From Methanobacteriota archaeon (GTDB lineage: Archaea; Thermoplasmatota; Thermoplasmata; SG8-5), in NCBI GenBank assembly GCA_013791785.1, contig VMTD01000052.1, positions 1 through 36,382 of the forward strand: a DNA stretch of 36,382 nt. The letters run 5' to 3'. This document shows positions 10,001 to 18,925 of the stretch, one piece after another (within the stretch, counting starts at the first letter, position 1; every line of letters starts with the position of its first letter). The translations under genes and the position numbers were made by a program. The notes below the pieces were generated by a model. The model saw only the letters and a program-made list of their open reading frames with translations, ran no database searches and had not been told where the DNA came from.

Positions 10001-10959
10001 ATTGGGATTTGGAGTATTTTAGAATGTTTGATATGACCATTGATTCTGGATTATTTAAGGATAAAGAATGGCTGGAAGAAAATGGATTTTCAAAGAGTTA
10101 TTACGGATCATATGAAGCATCAGATAAACTCTATCTTCCTTTGTTAGAGGGAAAATTGTTTACAAATTATGATCATAGACATGGAACTTTCACTGGAGTT
10201 CCTCGTGAACGGCGGTTTGTTACCAAAGCAATGGCAAAAAGTGTATCATTAGAGCAAAAACAGGATATGAGATTTCAAATCGAAGCGAGATATTGGGTTG
10301 AAGAGAAGGATGTGATTAATCTGTGTGAGAACAAAAATATTCCACAAGATGCTATCTTCTTATTTCGCAATGCTTCGCAACCTATGACAAATGCACGAGT
10401 ATCCATTGGTACTATTGCTCCATTAAGTGCTGCTAGTAATGGTTGCCCTCTCTTTATATTCAGAGGCGAGGATAACACTGAAAGAGCTAAGCGAATGATT
10501 TTATTCACAACTGTATACAATTCTTTACCATTTGATTTTGTATTAAGGCAAAAAATGGCTACTGGAAATATTAATAAATTTATTGTAGCTCAAGTTAGTG
10601 TAGTAAAACCCATTGAATTTCAAAGAATCATTAATCATAAGGGAATCGTGAAGCCAGCAGAAGAATTTGTGTTAGATGTGGCTCCGAATTTTCTTTACAA
10701 TGATGAGTCTTTAACTCCCTTTTTTAAGCATATAGGTAAATCTGAGCCAATAGTATATGATAGTTTAAAGCGAAAAAAAGATATTTGTTTCGTTGATGCT
10801 ATCATTGCTCATTTATATAATCTTAACCGAGAGGAATATGATTATATCCTTTCTCAATTCAATATGATTAAGACAAATGACGAAAATGAATATGGCGAAT
10901 TTTTAACTAAAAGAATGTGTTTATCCTTCTATGATGAAATTGAAGAGGTGATTCCATGA
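7015..10959 (+). CDS. drmMI-like: Large N6-adenine methyltransferase, Eco57I / DISARM DrmMI-like
   Basis: VCDPACGSAAFLIAA (motif I), IIGNPPWDKIKLQEKEFF (NPPW motif IV); immediately follows the SNF2 gene (TAA-ATG). Confidence 0.88.
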   Translation: MREKSAFHIHPSGGLLTTQFIDKLKNRDINEPYVKANTFAYDDRPAPNPADLEMLVSKAWIDLLEKWHSVSIFIEKYDASKARMRWIIPLLEALGYEPVFLKSDTLVSNVNDVKIPLSHRGGSWKHAPIIHTVEPGQNLDERPSQKRGIKSPHDDVQIYLNETKEDQWAIVTNGRILRLLRDYHHTYTKGYIEFDLEGIFEERSFSDFYALYRLVHPSRFVPDGDGISPLEHFYKKSLAAGEKIGDDLRENVKSSIELLGNGFLTKELIDKFIEDPEECQKYYQEILHVVYRIMFLMFAEQRGMLPTRGSLYAEAYSITKLRERAEKAKKRDTHKDVWQGLLVTFNMIGQGVEDKRVNIFGYNGGLFDNSKIKTLEKLNCENSHLLQAIRYLTYFEAERTLQRISYVDLGVEEIGSIYESLLDYTPRILSEDVAVDNRTYLARTFFLDPRGAARKSTGSYYTDPRLVNELINSALKPVLEDRLKGKRSRDEKVEALLDINVCDPACGSAAFLIAATNFLGKELAKIRTDTEYPPDKEERIARRDVLQHCIYGVDLNPMAVELAKVSLWINACVSEMPLNFLDYHIKCGNSLIGTTPDLLENGIPDEAFTPVEGDNKGYASEIKTLNKKQKQIKTLDRWEEEEEAVKTDKFDLLKDLPEDSIEDINLKKAEYEKLLANEDYKLDKLLCDTWTSAFFWPLTSESPDPPTARVLDKMYDHGVADVDEGTLELIRKLAEEHRFFHWHLEFPEIFSEDKSGFSCIIGNPPWDKIKLQEKEFFAPYNQEISEASTAAKRKKMIKKLKESEKVNDILLHDTYRLEMKTFENYNHFVRNSGRFPLAGRGDVNTYSVFAELSSQYTNSGGYFGMVLKTGIVSDDTNKYFFQEMVSNRRIDSIYDFINKEKLFPDVGAIERFSLFTCASSLAGPEEFEISVLNENFEDLHNQDKRYRLSFEDIRRMNPNTLTCPLFHKKEDVEICKSMYQKNPVLINETEDNPSNYWDLEYFRMFDMTIDSGLFKDKEWLEENGFSKSYYGSYEASDKLYLPLLEGKLFTNYDHRHGTFTGVPRERRFVTKAMAKSVSLEQKQDMRFQIEARYWVEEKDVINLCENKNIPQDAIFLFRNASQPMTNARVSIGTIAPLSAASNGCPLFIFRGEDNTERAKRMILFTTVYNSLPFDFVLRQKMATGNINKFIVAQVSVVKPIEFQRIINHKGIVKPAEEFVLDVAPNFLYNDESLTPFFKHIGKSEPIVYDSLKRKKDICFVDAIIAHLYNLNREEYDYILSQFNMIKTNDENEYGEFLTKRMCLSFYDEIEEVIP

Positions 10960-13900
10960 ATCCATTTGAGGCCCTAGAGAATATCCAGGAAGAGTACAAG
11001 AGATACGTCTTTAGTTTTCAGAAGTTTAAGAATCCAACTATTAAAGACTGGGTTGAGGAACGGGTCCAGGGTGGAACTCTTCTGTGGAAAGAACCACATA
11101 TTCAATTGAATAAGAACTTCAAGAAAGGAGATTCTCTCAAGTCGTTAGTTGATTCAGGGGTGTTGCATCCAGGGGTTCTGAAGGTCTTCAGAATTAATCT
11201 GGACGAAGATGGTTCACCACCGATAAAACCTCACATGCATCAGAGCGAGGCTGTGAAATACATACTTGAGAAACAAAAGAACACTATTGTATCTACTGGC
11301 ACTGGTTCAGGAAAGAGTTTTTGTTTTGGCATACCCATTGTGAGCACATGTTTGAAAATGAAGGAGGAAGGGCTCAAAGGAATCAAAGCCATTATAGTGT
11401 ATCCAATGAACGCCCTGGCCAATTCCCAGTATGATGATTTCTCAAGGAGGCTTCACGGCACTGGATTGAAGATATCACTTTATACAGGCGATACAGAAAC
11501 GAGCCCGGATCAGGCATTGAGGACATACCGTGAGACCACTGGGCGTGAAGAGCCCTGGGACTCTGAGGTTTTATCGAGAGAAGAGATTCAAGCCAATCCA
11601 CCAGACATCATAATGACCAACTATGTCATGCTGGACCTGATATTCTCAAGATTCGATGATAAGAATCTATTCCCAGATGCCCATATAGGAAATCTAAAGT
11701 TCCTTGTCCTGGATGAGGTTCATACTTACACTGGCCAGCAAGGGGCCGATGTGGCATGCCTGATAAGAAGGGTCAAACAACGCACAGGAACAATTGGAAA
11801 ACTTACCTGTATAGGGACAAGTGCTACAGTCCAAGCAGGAGAGAATGAGGATGGAGCCAAGATTGTCGCTGATTTTGCCACAGAGCTTTTTGGTGAAAAA
11901 TTCAACTCAGAAGAAGTAGTCGGTGAGATGTATGAAGAAAGTGAGAATCCACCAGGGGCCCTATTTGCACCCGTACCAAGCATAACCTCAGAATTGCTAT
12001 CTGGCTATGATGGAAGCATCGAATCCGCAACCACCCTACTAAAGGCTTTGGCGAATGATGATTCTATAACTTGTAGCACTCCAATCGATCTAGGAGCATA
12101 TTTAATTCAGACCAAGATATTTGAATTTATTTTAGAAGAAATAAACCATACATCGTCATTTAAGGAGCTGGTTATTCGGTATCAAAAGAAACTAAGGCCG
12201 GAAGCCAGTCTTCAGGCCTGCATCAACGAAGTCAAAGCTTTATTTCTGATAGGAACGCTCGCAGACATGGAAAAAGACGATGGTATTCAGAGTGTGATTA
12301 TTCCCAAGCTCCACACCTTCTTCTCTCAAGGTAGAACCATTTCCAGCTGTTTAACAGAAAATGAACCACACCTAAATGACCGGGGTGAGTCCATATGCCC
12401 CACTTGTATCAATAATGGCCGGGAACGGATAACATTCCCTCTTAATTTCTGCCGTGCTTGCGGGCAGGAATATTATGGGGCTGCCCTGCTTGAGAATGGA
12501 GAATTACTGCCGAGAGACATTGATACAGAGGTCGAGGAAGGACTGGACATCTACATCTACCCCAATGAATTCAAAGAGGAGGACCAACCTTACCCTGGGG
12601 ACTGGTACAAGGATGGTGGCGGTCTAAAGGACTCTTATAAAGAATCGGTTCCGCACAATTGTGAATACTGCCCCGAATGTAACAAGTTCGACCCATCTCC
12701 TGAAGAGTGTTTCGGTCATCGAAAAATAAAGGTATCGACAATAGCCAGCCCATTTCAATTCTGCCCAAGTTGCGGAGTCTATTTCGACAGGCGAAGACGT
12801 GAGTTCAACAAGCTCTTCACCTTTGGATCTGTTGGGAGAAGCACGGCCACAGATGTGCTTCTGGCAGCCACCCTTGAACAATTACCAGAGGACCAAAGGA
12901 AGATAATTGCCTTCAGTGACAATCGACAAGATACTGCACTGCAAGCAGCTCACATCAACAATTTTCAGAAACGGATACATTTTAGGCGTGGATTATTCCA
13001 ATCGTTATTTCAAAATGGAGCAAAGGAAATTGCTGATATCGGTTCAGAGATATACAACCTGTATGAGAAAGAGAATGTCATGCCCAAATACTCCAGCATG
13101 GACAACAAATACATTCCAGATACCGCTTCTGAACGAGCCTTTCGAAGGTATCTTCAGTATAATGTTATAGTTGATTTAAGATCCAGCCAGCACAAAAATC
13201 AACAGAACCTTGAGGATGTTGGACTCCTGAAAGTTTCATATGGTGGCATCGATAAGTTAGCTGCCGATGAGGGGGTTTGGTCAAAGGTTCCTGAAATGTC
13301 TAGATTATCTGATTTGGGAAAGCAGGATTTTCTTTCTGGATTCTTCGATATCTTCAGAAAGCAACAGGCAATTGAGCATGAATCCATATTGAATTTTATT
13401 AATTTTGAAACTGAAACCATCGACAAGATTGATGAGGAAGCGCATTTCCATATTGCTAGATTTGGTAGAGCCATTGTGGGTTATAGCGAATCGGCAGACA
13501 ACAAAAATCGTCGGGCTAGAATCTTGAGAATAACAACAGCCAGGAGCCGATTAGTGCTCTGGATTAAAAAAGTCTTGGGCACTGAATTGGATAGGTCAAA
13601 AGATATCGCCCTTGAATTGGTCGATATCCTAACTCGGGTTGGATATTTGGCTAACCACACTGTAAAAAAGTGTGGTAATATTCATGTGCTAAAGTCCGGG
13701 ACAATACTCTTAGAAGCAAACACAGATCCCATTAATAAGAAATGCAGAAAATGCGGGGCAGTGTATCATTTCAAAGAACTCGATTTATGCACTGAATCTG
13801 GATGCACTAATTTGATAGATGATGACCTCTCGAATAACTATTTCAGAAGACTATATTCAAAGCCATTTATTGAGGCGGTCAAGATAGAGGCAGAAGAACA

Positions 13901-16148
13901 TAGTGGTCAGGTGGGGGGAAATGAGAGGAAGGACATTGAGAACAGATTCAAGAATCCAACGGATTCGCTTAACACCATCATATGTACGCCAACAATGGAA
14001 TTGGGCATCGATATTGGCAACCTGTCTGCTGTGTACATGAGAAATGTTCCACCCAGCCCCAGTAACTACGCACAGCGTTCTGGAAGGGCTGGAAGGAAGG
14101 GGCAGTCATCAATAATATCCACATTCTGTGGCGTTGGGATGAGACGTGGGCCACATGACCAATATTTCTACAAGTATCCAGAGAAGATAATTGCTGGTCA
14201 GATAACACCACCAAGATTTATGATAGATAATCAGAAGCTGGTCAAAACACACCTGCATTCTTTGATACTGGAAGAATCAAATATGAGGCTTCCAAGCAAG
14301 CCTTATGAGATACTGAATCTAGACCATGAGGGCGAGAACTTCCAGATGTATGACAGTTTGAGAGAAGAGATTACAAAACATGTAACAGCATCCAAATCTA
14401 GAATATTGGGTTCAATACATGAGGCGTTCGCATCTGAGATGGAAAAATATCCATCATGGTTTGCGAATTCATTTATCGAAGAAACCATTGATGGGTTTAC
14501 TGATGGAATCGATGACACATTCAATTACTGGCGAAACGAATACAAAAACCTGCTGAGAGAGTTGAAATTGCTCAATATTCAGGGTGAGAAAGAAGGACCT
14601 TTAAAGAAGAATACCAGTAGGAGAATGGCGATAGAGGCAAAGTTAAAGGCTATGCGCGAAGGCGAGAAGGGATTCTCGACTTACAATTATCTAAGAGGCC
14701 AGGGCTTCTTACCGAGCTTTGGGTTCCCCACCTCATTTGCTACGTTATCATTGAGTGATGTCGATGACGAGATAACAAGAGATAAAATAATGGCTCTTTA
14801 TGAATTCGCTCCTGGCAATACATTGTACTTTAAGAATCAAAAATACAGCATTATTAGAGCAAGGCCAAGGACTGAAGAAATGAGGCCTCTGAGGGAGGCC
14901 ATGATTATCTGTCCCACTTGTGATTCAGCATATTTGGGAGAGAGGGCGAAGACCCTTTCGGCCTGTGCAGAATGCGGAAGTACATTTGAGAATATTCATC
15001 CCAACCTCAACACAATGGAAATGCCTGATATGTACGGATCTAAAATTGAGCGTATATCAAGTGATGAGGAGGAAAGAAGGAGGCTGGGCTATAACATCAC
15101 ATCACATTATGAAAGGGGCCCAACCGTAGAAAATTATACAATTACAAGCGGTGAAACCAGTTTTGATATAAGTTATGAACATAATGGAAAAATAATAATC
15201 GTGAACCAGGGGACCAACCGAAGCGAAGATGAGGCTGAGGGCCAAGAGGCTGGGTTCGTATTCTGTAATGCTTGTAATAAGTGGCTATTCGGTGAACGTG
15301 GGAACAAGCACCTGGAAGAGGGCTACGACCAGTGTCCCAGGAATGCCTCGGATGATGATATAATCAAAGGGATTTTCTTGTTTGCCCATGGATTGCATGA
15401 CGTAGTGACCTTAGACATCCCTTATCCAAAGAACCTACCTCCCGAATCCCGAGAAGCCTTCTATTTATCAGTAAAAGGAGCGATTCTCCAGGGGCTCCAG
15501 ATAAGCTTGAACATAGAAGAAAGCGAAGTCAAAGGAATGATAAAGCCAAACCCAGAAAGGGAAGGTGAATACAAGATTCTGATTTATGAGAAAGTTGAAG
15601 GTGGAATTGGGGTTGTCAAGGCCCTCACCGAAGAAGCACGTCTAAAGGATATTCTATTGAGGGCCAGAGAGATACTTCATGAGGGGGAACCAGAGGGGTG
15701 CCAACGAGCCTGTTATGAATGCCTATTGAGTTATTACAATCAAATTGAACACGCTCTATTGGACAGAACTCTGGCACTCGATTTCCTGAAGGATTACATT
15801 GATTTGCGAATACAAAAGGGCATTGAAGAGGATAGATTCCAGGAATTGTATGATAAATGTGATTCTGGTTTCGAGAAAGCCGTGTTGAATAAAATTGTGG
15901 AAATTGGTATCCGCCTACCTGACGATGGCCAGAAGATAATCTATGACTCGGAATCAGTTCCAATTGCTAAACCGGACTTTTTCTATAAGCCAAATATAGC
16001 AATATTCGTGGATGGCCCAGATCATGAGAAGGAGCATGTGAAGAAATCGGACGAAGTGAAGAGAGACAAATTGAGAGCACTGGGATATACTGTTGTTGAA
16101 ATAAAAGATATGAGCCAGGTTGATAATTTAAAGGGATATATCAATTGA
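10956..16148 (+). CDS. DEAD/DEAH helicase with Cys clusters and DUF1998-like C-terminal region (DrmA/DrmB or MrfA-like), with C-terminal Vsr/DUF559-like nuclease
   Basis: STGTGSGKSFCFGIPIV, VLDEVHTYTGQQGAD, QRSGRAGRKGQ, repeated CxxC, CQRACYECLLSYYNQ, terminal PDFFYKPNIAIFVDGPDHE...KRDKLRALGYTVVEIKD. ATGA overlap with the methylase. Confidence 0.85.
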   Translation: MNPFEALENIQEEYKRYVFSFQKFKNPTIKDWVEERVQGGTLLWKEPHIQLNKNFKKGDSLKSLVDSGVLHPGVLKVFRINLDEDGSPPIKPHMHQSEAVKYILEKQKNTIVSTGTGSGKSFCFGIPIVSTCLKMKEEGLKGIKAIIVYPMNALANSQYDDFSRRLHGTGLKISLYTGDTETSPDQALRTYRETTGREEPWDSEVLSREEIQANPPDIIMTNYVMLDLIFSRFDDKNLFPDAHIGNLKFLVLDEVHTYTGQQGADVACLIRRVKQRTGTIGKLTCIGTSATVQAGENEDGAKIVADFATELFGEKFNSEEVVGEMYEESENPPGALFAPVPSITSELLSGYDGSIESATTLLKALANDDSITCSTPIDLGAYLIQTKIFEFILEEINHTSSFKELVIRYQKKLRPEASLQACINEVKALFLIGTLADMEKDDGIQSVIIPKLHTFFSQGRTISSCLTENEPHLNDRGESICPTCINNGRERITFPLNFCRACGQEYYGAALLENGELLPRDIDTEVEEGLDIYIYPNEFKEEDQPYPGDWYKDGGGLKDSYKESVPHNCEYCPECNKFDPSPEECFGHRKIKVSTIASPFQFCPSCGVYFDRRRREFNKLFTFGSVGRSTATDVLLAATLEQLPEDQRKIIAFSDNRQDTALQAAHINNFQKRIHFRRGLFQSLFQNGAKEIADIGSEIYNLYEKENVMPKYSSMDNKYIPDTASERAFRRYLQYNVIVDLRSSQHKNQQNLEDVGLLKVSYGGIDKLAADEGVWSKVPEMSRLSDLGKQDFLSGFFDIFRKQQAIEHESILNFINFETETIDKIDEEAHFHIARFGRAIVGYSESADNKNRRARILRITTARSRLVLWIKKVLGTELDRSKDIALELVDILTRVGYLANHTVKKCGNIHVLKSGTILLEANTDPINKKCRKCGAVYHFKELDLCTESGCTNLIDDDLSNNYFRRLYSKPFIEAVKIEAEEHSGQVGGNERKDIENRFKNPTDSLNTIICTPTMELGIDIGNLSAVYMRNVPPSPSNYAQRSGRAGRKGQSSIISTFCGVGMRRGPHDQYFYKYPEKIIAGQITPPRFMIDNQKLVKTHLHSLILEESNMRLPSKPYEILNLDHEGENFQMYDSLREEITKHVTASKSRILGSIHEAFASEMEKYPSWFANSFIEETIDGFTDGIDDTFNYWRNEYKNLLRELKLLNIQGEKEGPLKKNTSRRMAIEAKLKAMREGEKGFSTYNYLRGQGFLPSFGFPTSFATLSLSDVDDEITRDKIMALYEFAPGNTLYFKNQKYSIIRARPRTEEMRPLREAMIICPTCDSAYLGERAKTLSACAECGSTFENIHPNLNTMEMPDMYGSKIERISSDEEERRRLGYNITSHYERGPTVENYTITSGETSFDISYEHNGKIIIVNQGTNRSEDEAEGQEAGFVFCNACNKWLFGERGNKHLEEGYDQCPRNASDDDIIKGIFLFAHGLHDVVTLDIPYPKNLPPESREAFYLSVKGAILQGLQISLNIEESEVKGMIKPNPEREGEYKILIYEKVEGGIGVVKALTEEARLKDILLRAREILHEGEPEGCQRACYECLLSYYNQIEHALLDRTLALDFLKDYIDLRIQKGIEEDRFQELYDKCDSGFEKAVLNKIVEIGIRLPDDGQKIIYDSESVPIAKPDFFYKPNIAIFVDGPDHEKEHVKKSDEVKRDKLRALGYTVVEIKDMSQVDNLKGYIN

Positions 16149-16334
16149 TTTTATCTTCTAAGTTGTAGTATACCTCTAGATAGCGCCTTTAAATTTCGCA
16201 TAATAGAGATTAGTTTAGTTAATAATGTATGTAGCACCTCTGATAGGCGTCATAGTAGTTTTTAACATGTTGGTTGCTATTTGAATAACGCTTTAAATAT
16301 GGATGAATTATAGTCATCTCCATAAGAGGAAATT

Positions 16335-17636
16335 GTGAAGGATAGAGATAATATGACTAAGAAGATTGGTAGAAACAAGCCATGTCCTTGTGGATCCGGT
16401 AAGAAATATAAAAAATGCTGTTTATTACACGATTTAGATAAGGGTGCAGGAACTACAAAAATAACATTGAAAACAATAATCAACGCTGCTAGCTTGCATA
16501 TTTCTACTTTAGAATCTGCAGGTGATTCTACAAAAAGAGTGGTAATTAAAGGTATAGATATGATGAATGGGATTATTGTAGCCACTATAGGACTATATTC
16601 AAAAGATCCTATGGGAATAAAAATTGAATCAGGCCAAATAATTGCTTACCTTTCTAGTCTTTTTGATGGGGAAGATAAGATAGGGGATTTTGGAATTACA
16701 CACTTTGCAGTGAGGGGTATTGATGACAATAACAATGAAATCATGTATGTGGTTTCTTCGAAAGAATCCGCACGTTTTGCTAGAAATGGACAGTCTGTGG
16801 AATGGTTAATGCATTCACTATTTCAAGACAATACCGATGAAACCAGGTTATCTCAAGCTAAGAATATGATATCGAGAGTAGAGAAAGGATTGCGAAATGT
16901 TATAATCCATGTCCTTCAGAATAGAGAGGGGAACGATTGGTGGAACAGTATACATAATAAAAGTAGAAAAAGTGCAGAGAGTGTTTATTCAAACAAATAT
17001 GGAGTAACGACTTTACCAAATGGGGATGAATTAATTGATTACACCTATCTTCCATCTTTAAAAGTCATAATCTTGGAAAACTGGTCTGATTTTAATCATA
17101 TATTCAGGGATGAAAATGATTTTACATCAGATATGGATAGACTAAATATTATCAGGAGAGAGGAGAGCCATAATAGGATAATCAGCCCACCTCTTATTGT
17201 CGAACTTGGAGAGATATACAAACGATTGCTTGGCTTAATTGAACAGGAAATTCCAGGCACAGTTCCACATTTTTTGATTGAGAATTGGAGAAATGAATTA
17301 GCGAAAATGTTTGACAATCTAACAAATAATATGATTGATATTACTGATGAAGACAGAAAGAAACCAATTGTTATGATGGAAAAATTCCAAATAATTAGAG
17401 ACCTCAATTTTGATTTGAGTATCAAATTAAATGGCGTAGTAGTTCCACCAAGTAAGGAAGAGCTACACACGAATTTATCTGGCATTATTACGAAATCGGT
17501 AGCAGCTTTAGATCGAATGAATGCTGCTTCAAAGATAATAAATGTGAAAGAGGTTGAGGAAGCTACTAAAGAGTATGAGAGATGTATGAACGAATTGAAT
17601 AAATTTAAGGAAGTGTATTTATTATCTGAATTATAA
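16335..17636 (+). CDS. SEC-C motif protein of unknown function
   Basis: N-terminal GRNKPCPCGSGKKYKKCC is a canonical SEC-C zinc motif; rest unrecognised. Confidence 0.8.
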   Translation: MKDRDNMTKKIGRNKPCPCGSGKKYKKCCLLHDLDKGAGTTKITLKTIINAASLHISTLESAGDSTKRVVIKGIDMMNGIIVATIGLYSKDPMGIKIESGQIIAYLSSLFDGEDKIGDFGITHFAVRGIDDNNNEIMYVVSSKESARFARNGQSVEWLMHSLFQDNTDETRLSQAKNMISRVEKGLRNVIIHVLQNREGNDWWNSIHNKSRKSAESVYSNKYGVTTLPNGDELIDYTYLPSLKVIILENWSDFNHIFRDENDFTSDMDRLNIIRREESHNRIISPPLIVELGEIYKRLLGLIEQEIPGTVPHFLIENWRNELAKMFDNLTNNMIDITDEDRKKPIVMMEKFQIIRDLNFDLSIKLNGVVVPPSKEELHTNLSGIITKSVAALDRMNAASKIINVKEVEEATKEYERCMNELNKFKEVYLLSEL

Positions 17637-17705
17637 CTTAGTAGAAGAAGTTCCGCAAGAAACAAATAAATACATTTAATAATATGTGGGGTTGAATGTG
17701 ATTAT

Positions 17706-17849
17706 ATGCCTTCAAAAAACGTAACTTTGAATGTCGATGAGGATTTATACAATAAATATCGAAAGTTCTGCAAGAAGAAGGGTTGGATTATTTCTAGACA
17801 ATTTGAGATTATGATGGAATATCAAATGAAGGAGGAAAAGAATCAGTGA
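17706..17849 (+). CDS. 47-aa ribbon-helix-helix-like protein (MPSKNVTLNVDEDLYNKYRKFCKKKGWIISRQFEIMMEYQMKEEKNQ)
   Basis: Read from the sequence; NVTLNVDEDLYNKYRKFCKKKGWIISRQFE resembles RHH (CopG/MetJ-like); GTGA overlap with the methyltransferase ORF. Confidence 0.6.
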   Translation: MPSKNVTLNVDEDLYNKYRKFCKKKGWIISRQFEIMMEYQMKEEKNQ

Positions 17850-18925
17850 TTGAGATGGAAAATACCCAACATAAATCCACGCCAAATTTCACTGCAATAG
17901 ATTTATTCTGCGGTTGTGGAGGAGTTACACAAGGACTTAAAAGCCATTTTAAAGTCATTGCCGCAGTAGATAACAATCAGTATGCTTCTGCATCATATGT
18001 TACTAATCATCCAGACGTCCACTTCTTTGAAGAAGATATTACTAAATTAGACCCAACGACAATTCTTCAAGTTGTTGGCGATCAAGACATAGATCTTATG
18101 GTAGTCTGTGCCCCCTGCCAACCGTTCAGCAGTCAGAATAATATAAAAAACTCGGATGAGAGAATGGATTTAATACTTCAGGCAAGTCGTTTCGCGGAAA
18201 TTTTGAAACCTAAATTGATTTTTTTTGAAAATGTTAAGGGCATTATTGCATCTAAACATTCCGGCATTATAAAAACACTTAAAATTGATTTGAAAAAGCT
18301 CGGGTATAAATATTGGCTTGGACCTATCAGCGTTGATGCCGCGGATTATGGAGTACCACAACGTCGACAGAGGTGTATAATGATGGTAACAAATGAGAAA
18401 AAGACACTACCTACCTTACCTAATCCAACCTCGCCGAAAGGCCAACGAATTACCGTGAAAGATGCGATAGGTGACTTACCTTCTCTCTCATCTGGAGAAG
18501 TAAGTGAAAATGATCGGCTCCATTTTGCACGAAAACACAAACCCATCGCTCTTAGGCGATTCGCTTACATAAAAAAAGATGGCGGATCGCGGTTTGACCT
18601 GCCTCCTGATTTGGAATTGAATTGTCACAAAGGACATAAAGGTCACCCAGATGTATATGGTCGAATGACTTGGAACGATGTTGCCCCTACTTTGACTACG
18701 GGATGCACGGATGTGACACGAGGCAGATTCCTACATCCACGTGATGATAGAGCAATCACCATTAGGGAGGCTGCAAGACTTCAAACTTTTCCCGATAATC
18801 ACCAATATGAAGGTTGCCCGTCAGAGATAGCACGTCAGATTGGTAATGCAGTACCTGTGGAATTTGTTCGGACTATCGGACATGCAATTGCCGAATCTTT
18901 GAGGGAATCCAGTCGGAGGGATTAG
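17846..18925 (+). CDS. dcm-like: C5-cytosine DNA methyltransferase (Dcm family)
   Basis: DLFCGCGGVTQGL (I), APCQPFSSQN (IV), FFENVKGI (VI), PQRRQRCIM (VIII), EAARLQTFPD...QIGNAVP (IX-X). GTG start, or ATG at 17855. Confidence 0.95.
   Translation: MIEMENTQHKSTPNFTAIDLFCGCGGVTQGLKSHFKVIAAVDNNQYASASYVTNHPDVHFFEEDITKLDPTTILQVVGDQDIDLMVVCAPCQPFSSQNNIKNSDERMDLILQASRFAEILKPKLIFFENVKGIIASKHSGIIKTLKIDLKKLGYKYWLGPISVDAADYGVPQRRQRCIMMVTNEKKTLPTLPNPTSPKGQRITVKDAIGDLPSLSSGEVSENDRLHFARKHKPIALRRFAYIKKDGGSRFDLPPDLELNCHKGHKGHPDVYGRMTWNDVAPTLTTGCTDVTRGRFLHPRDDRAITIREAARLQTFPDNHQYEGCPSEIARQIGNAVPVEFVRTIGHAIAESLRESSRRD

Noticed and set aside
16149-16270. Degenerate repeat ACCTCTAGATAGCG / ACCTCTGATAGGCG
   Set aside because: Too short and diverged to distinguish from chance; only a possible operator.
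17096-17665. 189-aa reverse ORF under the SEC-C gene
   Set aside because: Antisense shadow of an AT-rich coding frame; Ser/Leu/Ile-rich without motifs.
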